Assembly (NCBI GenBank): GCA_019671005.1
Contig: CM033718.1
Span: forward strand, 22,076,014 to 22,140,013
Source of the DNA: Hibiscus mutabilis
Taxonomy: Eukaryota > Streptophyta > Magnoliopsida > Malvales > Malvaceae
Direction of reading: 5' to 3'
Length of the DNA: 64,000 nt
In this document: positions 56,621 to 64,000 of the stretch, piece by piece
Layout of the letters: each line of letters starts with the position of its first letter
Numbering within the stretch: position 1 is the first letter of the stretch
Notes under the pieces: model-generated
The model's input: only the letters and a program-made list of their open reading frames with translations
Database searches by the model: none
Told to the model about the DNA's origin: nothing
Program-made: the position numbers and the translations under genes

Positions 56621-59600
56621 TGTAATACCTTGAATTGGAGCCTAGTAGTATGTTACTATAATAGCTAGAACCTAAGTATACAATTGACTTGATAGTGATA
56701 AAAATTAAAAGAATTAGTGACTTAAATGGAAGTAAATGAAAGATTGGTGACCTAAATAAGATGACTAAATTGAATAATTAATAAATGGAAGGTATTGCAT
56801 GTAAATTTCTTGGAAATTACATGCATTTCCATGTGTTGAAAGATGAAGACACCATGTGTCTATACACCTTGCCACTCGGCTAGGTGCTTAGAAACAAGAT
56901 GACAATCTTTTCATCTTCCTCACTTATCTCACACCATCCTTACTCTAAATGAAGAAAGAAATGGAGGGAGAAATTTGAGAGAGAGAGGGGAGAAAATCAG
57001 CCAATGAAATCTAGATTTAAGCTTGAATTCAAACTAGAGAAGGTTGTCTTGCAAAGCAAAGTAAGCTTCCACCCTTCTTTTCCATTCGAATGGCATGAAC
57101 TTAGGGACTAGATTGAATTGAAATTTCAATTGCTTGATGTTAGTAGTAGATAACCTTTGTTTAAAACTTGAATGATTCTGGAATTGATGTTTTAGCTATG
57201 TAAATGGAAGATTGAACAATAGGTACTATGTTAGCAATATGCAAACATTAAGTAAACATGATCTAGGAGGTGACCGAATATGATTGGTGGTTAAATTGAG
57301 ATAAATTGTGTATTAAATCGAATAAGGGAAGTGATTATCAAGAGACTATCAAAATGAAATCATGTAAAATGAATTAACGATGCATTGAATAGGTTAAATT
57401 GATGGTAGAATGGAAGAAATCGAATTGATTGTGAAACTAGTCACCTAGATGGTGTAATTGGCATATAGGGACTGTTTTGAGTAAATTGGTAAATTTGGGA
57501 TTGAATTGAATATAATTAAGGGCAGGTAATGTTAGCTAAAAACAGGTGAAGACCTAGAATAAATGTTCAATAAGTTGTATGGCTCAATTAGTAAAGAATT
57601 GATAGCTTTTAAGTGATGAATTGGCATGATAATGAAATCTGGACTAATCTGTAAAATTAGTTAAATTATGGAGTGAATTGGACTGTTTAGGGACCTATCC
57701 TAACTTGAAAGAACAGGTAAGGGTTAGATTGAATGTCTGGATAATCGAATTGCATGAATTGTAGCTAAAATTGACTGTCTAAATATATAAATGGGCAGAT
57801 TATTAGATAGGGGACTGTTCTGGAAAATCTGTAAATTTAAGGACTTAGATAAACAAATTAAGGAATAAGATGGACATGAAAAGTCAGGGGAAAACAAGGG
57901 AAACTAAGGTAAAAAGAGACTGAATTGAACCTCTATGAATCATAGGTTAAATAGCTCACTAAAGTGGACCTAGATACAATCTGGCAGTTTCAAAACTGTA
58001 AATTGACCCGAATTTAACTAATAAACTGTATTGATATAGAAAGGATAAAAATATGAGCCATGCATGAATGAATAGGTAATTGAATTAGCTTTCCAATGGT
58101 ATAAATTAATTGAAATTTCAACGTGTAGATTAAAAGATATAGACAGATTACTAAAGGGTATACAATCTGCCAGAATCAAAACAGTTTTGATAAACTAGTG
58201 TAAAATGAGCTTGAATTATTGATGTATTAATTCTAATGACATTTCTACGTTTTGTGTGACTTACTAGACTAAAGAATGGAGGAACTTGGATGAAGGCACT
58301 AAAGCTGGGCATCTAAGGGATCAGCAAAAAGGAATAATCATCCAAGATTAACTAAGCTAGCTTGAGAGTATTGTGAGTGTAGTTACATAGGGTTAGGACT
58401 TAGGTCCTAACCAAATATTACATGTTTATATTCTTGCTTATGGTTGCATTATGAAATGGACTTAATCAATGCTTGGTAAACTAAAATTAAGGGAAGAATG
58501 CTTAATTGGAACCTTGATAAATAGTACATGACTTGATAATGGAAAGTGAAACATAAGATGAAATGTTTGATTTCTAGATAATCAATTAAGCTATTGTGGA
58601 ATGTGGTAGCTTGGATTGTTCTTGCTTGAGACCTGATGTGTTGCTTAAATGTGGTTTAACTTGGCTGTTTTGGTTGTAAATTGACATTGTTTGTGTATAA
58701 AGACCAATCGAATTATATTAGGTTAAAATGGACTTACTTGATGCTCACCCAATTGAACTAATACAAGGATGAACTTGAATAGGGGCTAGTAAATACTTGA
58801 ATTGAAGGTGTACTCAAATTCCTGATTGCTTGATTGATAAGCTAATGACTTGGTAGATAAGCTTAATAAGGAAATGAAAGGAATATATCTCCTTATTTGG
58901 CTTGATATGTTTGAATGGTTTATGGATTGTATGACATTGTGTGATGCTTGTTAATGTTTGTTGATGTTCGAATGTGGTATTGCTGGAAATTGTGGAACTA
59001 TATAATATGAACTTAGGTTCACTTGTCTTAGAGACTTGAAATGGAATTGATCTTTCTATGCTTGTTGCCTAATCACTTGTAATGTTATTGCTTGAATTAA
59101 AAGATGTAATAAGCCCTTGGTTGCTATTTGGTCTTAGGTAGAACGGCATGCCTTCGAGTCTAGAGCTCGATTGTTTTGGTACGTTAGTGTACCCTACTGA
59201 TTGGTGTTGAAGACACCCTACTGTTAGATACCTTGGGTATCGAATTGTTCAGGTACATTGAGTACCCTACTGCTTGGTGTTGAAGACACCCTACTGTTTC
59301 TGGTACTTTGAGTACCCTACTGAGACTTGATTACCTAGTCCTACTAACTACCAAGGCAAAACAAATTTCTAAACTTGTAATAAGACATGATACATGGCTA
59401 ATAAATGAGAAAATTGATACATGCTATTGAGCTTCTAGTAAAATGCAAATATATGAATAAGATGAGATAGATACTATCTTGATTGGCTCATTGTTTGAAA
59501 GATAAATTACATTGGAATTGACCCTATTCGAATAAGGGGATTTGTGGCCATTGTGCTCATTGTATGATTCTTGATATAATCTTGCTTGTTTGATTGCTTG

Positions 59601-62375
59601 AGTTTGAGATTGGCTAATTGCTTGATGTATCATTGCAAAATTTTATAATAAGATTAAAATGAAATAAATTACACTTGAATGAAAATGTGTAACCTTGATT
59701 CTTGAATAATGAACTTGAAAGTAAAGATCATGTGAGAATGAATTAAGAGCTTGATCACTGAAATTGCTTGAATCTTGATAACAACATGGTAAACTAGACA
59801 TCTATTCGAATGGAATCCCTGTGATTTGCTTGATGAGTTGCTTATTGCTTAAGGATTCATTCCTTGCTTGATTGTTGTGGTGAAAATGCTTGAATTGAGA
59901 TCTAGTTAGAATGATGTGAACAAGCTTGTTATGGTTTTGATAATGGATGTTTGATGCTAGACTTGTAAGTTAAATGAACTTGAACGTAATCTTGACCATT
60001 TTGTGCTTGAGTATTGCTTACTAGTCTTGCTTGATAATGAACTATTAGGTATCCTAAACCTAGCTCACTATTCGATTGGTATATGTTTGAATGGACATCA
60101 TAGGTAATCAAGATTAGAATTTAAACAAGACTAAGTCTTGCCTTGTATGTATGCAACGTGATTGTTTATAATGTTTCTTGCTTGGTAAGTAAGTTGTTCA
60201 AAGGGCTCTATGGTCTCAAATGTTTGGTCTAACTCAACCGAAAAAGATTTAAGTGACTAGTCTAATTGGAATCAAACTAATTAAGGTCGAATTAATAACA
60301 TGTTTGAACTGGAAATGGATAGAGTCTTCATATGATGATGGTATTCAAATGAATAGGTGAAATTGGGGTTGCATATATTAGTCTATGGATAACATGGTTA
60401 AGTGATATTTAAAATGAGAATAGACCTCTTGAAATAAGCTGATAAATGATGAGCTTACAAGAATAGGATAATGAACTTAATAACTTGAGCTAGTTTATAC
60501 TTAATTGATAAAATGTAATAAAAAGGCTTCCTACTCGAATGACATGTTAGATACAAAGTTAGAATAACTTAAACTTGTAAGAAAAAGGTTATAAACTAAA
60601 TACCATGTTAGAGTTATGTCCTAATGAATTAAGAAGCTTAAAATGCAACCTAGTGTAATTTGCCCAGGAAATTCTATTCTGGGCAGCAACTTCGAAAAAT
60701 CACCATAAATTATGTAGGTCAATTAAGGGCTGAAATTTATATGGAATGAACCTTAGTATGTATACTTTCATTACGTGAAAACAGAACTGAAAACTGGGTC
60801 TTATGCTGGAAACTATAAATAGAAATTGCTGGACAGTGCAAACTGCCCAGACAGTGTAAATACCCTGTCTTTGAACAATATACTGTATTAATTGGCTAAG
60901 AACAAAAATGCAAGCCTTATATTATCATATAGACAATTTTTTTAGCTTTCCAACTGTGTATAGTAATCGAAATTCCAACGTACGGATTAAAATATATGAC
61001 CATTTAAAGGGATAGTGTGCAAACTGCCAGGCAGCAGTGTCCTGGGCAGTTTGGGACTGTTTTTGCACCTAGAAGCAAACTATTTCTAAAACAGTTTTGG
61101 GACAGTGGTTACTACCCTATTATACATGAATGAAAGTGTGCTCTTGATCATGTTAATGAAATGGCTAATCAATGGAATTAAATGATGAAAATGAATGCTT
61201 GGATTGATTATCCCTTGAGAAATAAGATACATGAAAATGATTCTTCCTCTTGTTCGAATGGAAATGATTATATGCATGCTTGATTGGCCTTGTTCTTGTA
61301 TGAGTTCTTTCTTGATTGATTCATGGTGGTAATTTATGAATTGAGTTGCTTGATTGAATAACATGAATGCTTAATTATGCTTGGAGAAAACTAGCTAAAT
61401 CTTATAAGATTGTCTAAAGCCTAGATAGGTGTTTCTTGAAATAAAGGACAAATAACTTGACAAACTGATAACTTGAAAATCTTGCTAGACTTTAGATGCT
61501 ACCTCACTAAGTACATTATGAACTCATCACTCTTGTTTGCATTCTTCCCCAAACCTCAGGTAAAAGCCATCCCAACCAGTACCTTGATATCGAAGTCAGC
61601 TTTCTTGGGTTCGAAGTAAGGCATGCAAAGCTTGAAGTTTAACTTTGTATTTACTTTGATGTACTCATAGATGGTGGCATACTAGAATTGTGTATAAATC
61701 GTATATAGGTCATGCATTTGGATTGTATATAAAATACGTATATAAATCTTGAGTAAATGGTTTGTAAAGCTTAAATGGTACTTGTTGGAATGTATATAAG
61801 CATATTTGGATATGAACATGTAAACACTATGGTTGTGTCTAAGGAAATAATGAACATGGACTTGTCTAGCTAAGGTATTCGAATTAGTATATATGACCTA
61901 GTGAAATGAATGTGTTAAAACGAACCTAGAATCGTCTAGTGTATAATACCCCATTCAAATAGAATTTGAATGTTTAAGTTAGTTCTTGATTTATTATATG
62001 TCTTGAAGTCTAGACTATTCTAATGGATAGATGATGTTAATTCAATGAATCTAATTGGTACGAATGCTGCGCATATAGGTAAGATTGTATTGAGAACTTG
62101 ATTCTAGATAACAAATGAAATAGAATGTTAATATGTGAAGAATGAAACTAGCTAAATAGATGAATTAATTAATGGGTAGTGTTCGAATAGTGGCTTATTC
62201 CTTAAGTAAATGAGTGAGTTTGATTCTAGTGGTTGAATGAACTAAATTGCCTATAGGTAATATATTAAGCTAAGTTAAATGGAAATTTTTTAATTGGCCC
62301 TGAATTTCACGATTGTCTCGTCTAGTTTTCTCGTCGTAACGCTCCTTGCTCCTAACCCAGGCGAGGTGCGTTACA
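56621..62375 (+). mobile_element. Element E: 5755-bp noncoding insertion, probably a large solo LTR, TSD GCAAC
   Basis: It starts TGTAATACCTTG and ends GAGGTGCGTTACA, with GCAAC at 56616-56620 and 62376-62380. It contains no ORF with recognisable content and no second LTR end inside. The terminal CGTAACGCTCC...GCGTTACA resembles chromovirus (Tekay-type) LTR ends. Near 56960-57060 there is a GAGAGAGAGAGGGG 5'-UTR-like stretch and a possible splice donor AAAG/TAAGC; near 61555 a pyrimidine stretch with a possible acceptor (CCAAACCTCAG). Orientation plus is inferred from these signs. The solo-LTR interpretation is likely but not proven; 5.7 kb is long for one LTR. Confidence 0.6.
59160..59330 (+). 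repeat. Short tandem repeats in element E
   Basis: The phrases GTACCCTACTG and GGTGTTGAAGACACCCTACTG alternate, giving about 35- and 85-base periods over 170 bases. Repeats of this style are seen in chromovirus LTRs. Confidence 0.7.
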
Positions 62376-62742
62376 GCAACAACCTCAAACCTATCTTGGT
62401 TATAAATACACCGGGCATTTGTATAAAAAATAAGGACAAGGTTTCGGTATAAAATCTCGGGTATGCTTAAAAAAGTCATAAACTTCCATTTATGCATAAG
62501 CTCAAGGTATTTGAATTTAAATCTTTCTGAAGATAAAAAAGGAATTGAAACAATACGCTCATAGCGAATTTTATAACCTTGGTATTGTTTAAAATGAGCT
62601 ATTGCATGTGGAAAACGAGGTTCATTAAAACAATTTTGAAAAATATAGGTGAGGTTGGGTTTTGTACCATCGTTTTCGGAATTGGAATTAGGATTTGAGG
62701 AACTAGACCTGATTTCTCTTCTTTGTCTTTCTTAGGTGCCAT
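62376..62742 (-). pseudogene. Env-like ORF of F, N-terminal part (right of E)
   Basis: On the minus strand it starts MAPKKDKEEKSG at 62742. After a one-base shift it continues in the main frame: a Ser/Asn-rich stretch (SSSSNPNSNSENDGTK), YIFQNCFNEPRFPHAIAHFK, YERIVSIPFLSSERFKFK, LELMHKWKFMTFLSIPEILY and FYTNARCIYNQDRFEVVA, where E is inserted. Together the three parts total about 400 codons. There is no signal peptide or membrane segment, so an envelope function is not supported; the call rests on position and family resemblance. Confidence 0.65.
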
Positions 62743-62750
62743 GATAAAAA

Positions 62751-63081
62751 CTTGAAATCAAAATCAAACCACAAAAAAACAAATGTATGCAAAATCATCA
62801 CATTCGATCCAATGTAAAATCCAATGATCAAGGTATTGTAAAAAATATAGTATTTAAAATCATATACAAGTATAAAAAGGATTTTTGGTAAAATAAAGTT
62901 TGAAAATAGTGTTGAAAAACATAAAATATAATTTTATATTCGAACAAAAAAATTCAATTTTTGAGAAACTTTCACAAAATCTTTGAAAAACATGTTATAT
63001 AAATACTAGATATACAAATTTGAAACAAAAATAGTGTATAAATAAGAACAAAATTAAAAAATAAAGAAAAGAAGTTTATAC
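62751..63081 (-). other. Possible intron in the 5' leader of the F env-like ORF
   Basis: On the minus strand a donor CAAG/GTATAAAC lies at 63082/63081 and an acceptor TTGATTTCAAG ends at 62751, eight bases before the ATG. The 331 bases between are much more AT-rich than the flanks, as plant introns are. Splicing is inferred only. Confidence 0.4.
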
Positions 63082-63212
63082 CTTGAATATGGGACTGGGG
63101 ATGAATGTGGAGATGATGCACAAACTTGATGATTTTGCTTAGGTTTGATGAGAAAACCAAAAGCCCTCAAAATATTTTGATGATTTGTGAAAAATCAAAG
63201 AGATTTGAGAGG

Positions 63213-63465
63213 TTTTTATAGGAGAAAACGTATCTAGGGTTTGAGAGAAAAGTAGAGTTTGATTTAAAGTTGAAAATCCTCTTTTAATGCCCTTTTAACT
63301 CTCTAGCGGCTACGCGTATCGATATGCCATGTTTGTGTATCGAAACACTATACCGAAATGATTTTTAGCCGTTACGATACTTGACCCTGTACCGATACAT
63401 GTTAAACTATACCGAAACTGTCTCAAGATACTCGTACCGATACACGATATCCTCTATTGATACCC
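63213..63465 (-). promoter_or_regulatory. Putative internal promoter of F upstream of its env-like ORF
   Basis: Between pol and the env-like ORF the minus strand has a cluster of CGTATCGATACG-like motifs (best at 63327-63314, others degenerate up to 63465). The TATA box CCTATAAAAACC follows at 63220-63213, then a C/A-rich leader. The distance from the last palindrome to the TATA box is 94 nt, as in the LTR of the same element. Confidence 0.5.
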
Positions 63466-63719
63466 CTGAGCCAAAAATTTCATTTTTACTGCAAGGTGCT
63501 CAAAATTTTGATTTTACTCGAATCGAAATGCATGAAAATGATATGTGAACATCATGTATGATCAAAAACAGATGCATAGTCTCCCTAGCAACAAGCAAGG
63601 ATGCATAAAGGAGCAAAAACACATAAGCAATGAGATCAACCAAATTCAAGCAATTTTAGACAGTAAAAAGGTTCTAAGGTTCAAGGTAGGCTAGTCAAAC
63701 CTAACTCTCTCCTAAGAGA

Positions 63720-64000
63720 CTAACAACGCTCTTTGTCTAAAGGTTTGATAAAGATATTCACTAATTGGTTCAAGGTGTCTACATATTCTAGAACAACATT
63801 ATTTTTCAAGACATGATCTCTAATGAAATGATATCTTATCTTTATTTGCTTGGTTCTAGAATGTTGGACGAGATTCTTAGTGAGACATATGGCACTAGTG
63901 TTGTCACACTTAAGAGGGATGGTACCTACATCAATTCCATAATCTAAAATTTGTTGCTTCATCCAAAGGATTTGAGCACAACAACTTCCGGCCAATATGT
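63720..64000 (-). pseudogene. pol: RNase H end of SIRE-like pol of element F, continues beyond the window
   Basis: On the minus strand it reads GSCCAQILWMKQQILDYGI, LKCDNTSAICLTKNLVQHSR, KIRYHFIRDHVLKNNVVLEY and IKPLDKERC, then a stop. This is the C-terminal RNase H of a Ty1/copia SIRE-type polyprotein; the aspartate in CDNTSA is one of the catalytic residues. The frame is open across the visible 91 codons. The rest of pol lies to the right. The next feature in the same direction is the promoter-like spacer of the env-like ORF. I class it as pseudogene because the element as a whole is broken. Confidence 0.8.

Larger units (their letters stand above)
37629..64000 (-). mobile_element. Element F: SIRE/Maximus-like Ty1/copia element with env-like ORF, right end outside window
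   Basis: On the minus strand, from the right edge: RNase H end of pol (63995-63720), a promoter-like spacer, the env-like ORF (starting 62742) split by E and D, a 3' spacer, a polypurine tract and the 3' LTR (38862-37629). A third ORF after pol and an AAAAAAGGGGAGAT tract before the LTR are hallmarks of the SIRE/Maximus lineage. D and E are nested within it. The 5' LTR and most of pol lie beyond the window. Confidence 0.75.

Noticed and set aside
59424..61364. Several minus-strand frames of 60-92 codons in element E
   Set aside because: Short, unrelated to each other, rich in Tyr/Ile/Ser as expected from AT-rich DNA, with no motif.
62376..62742. True envelope glycoprotein gene in element F
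   Set aside because: No signal peptide, no membrane segment and a coiled-coil, acidic C terminus; only the position after pol is envelope-like.

Overview
The window is a block of nested transposable elements from a plant nuclear genome, almost certainly a eudicot. The evidence is: Ty3/gypsy elements whose Gag resembles the plant Tat/Ogre group, with a DUF7745-like first ORF familiar from Malvaceae and other eudicots; an Athila element; a SIRE/Maximus-type copia element with an env-like third ORF; a second Ty1/copia element; a TRIM; an L1-type LINE fragment; and AT-rich noncoding DNA throughout. I found no convincing host gene, tRNA, rRNA or CRISPR array. A Malvales origin is only a guess from the DUF7745/Gag combination.

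Layout. (1) 1-11253: element B, minus strand, a gag-bearing LTR element without pol; its 3' LTR leaves the window on the left. (2) 11254-17780: degenerate DNA holding an L1 endonuclease fragment, a field of inverted AACCTAAAATGTTAC-type motifs (CACTA-like) and a truncated foldback element. (3) 17783-37628: an old Athila element (G). Its gag is split by element A (18020-30780, plus strand, same gag-only family as B, TSD ATATG) and its env-like ORF by a 414-bp TRIM. (4) 37629 to the right edge: SIRE-like element F, minus strand, apparently inserted in Athila's 3' LTR. Its env-like ORF is split by copia element D (39545-56119, TSD GAGGG) and by a 5.75-kb solo-LTR-like insertion E (56621-62375, TSD GCAAC). 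D is itself interrupted by solo LTR H (41418-42914, TSD TATAG) and by C (45756-52953, minus strand, TSD CCTTG/CATTG), a deleted relative of A and B.

No element looks autonomous. The A/B/C family has LTRs of 3.1-4.0 kb, a Tat-like primer site (TGGCGACTCC...GGGGAC), a DUF7745-like ORF (B and C only), a zinc-module plus coiled-coil ORF, a Gag ORF, then about 3 kb of 3' region with tandem arrays and no protease, RT, RNase H or integrase. It must depend on proteins from an autonomous relative. B has an uninterrupted 349-codon gag; A's is broken.

The observations I rank highest are: (a) B has unlike LTRs, so it is a DNA-level chimera of two subfamilies; (b) F has a promoter-like block and a possible intron just upstream of its env-like ORF, with the same kind of CGTATCGATACG palindrome cluster and the same 94-nt palindrome-to-TATA spacing as its LTR; (c) the order of gag modules in A and B is unusual; (d) LTR palindromes are shared by the three diverged LTR subfamilies; (e) a 25-bp templated filler lies in D's 3' LTR. 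Everything was read by eye: family names rest on motif recognition, not on searches, and identities are estimates.
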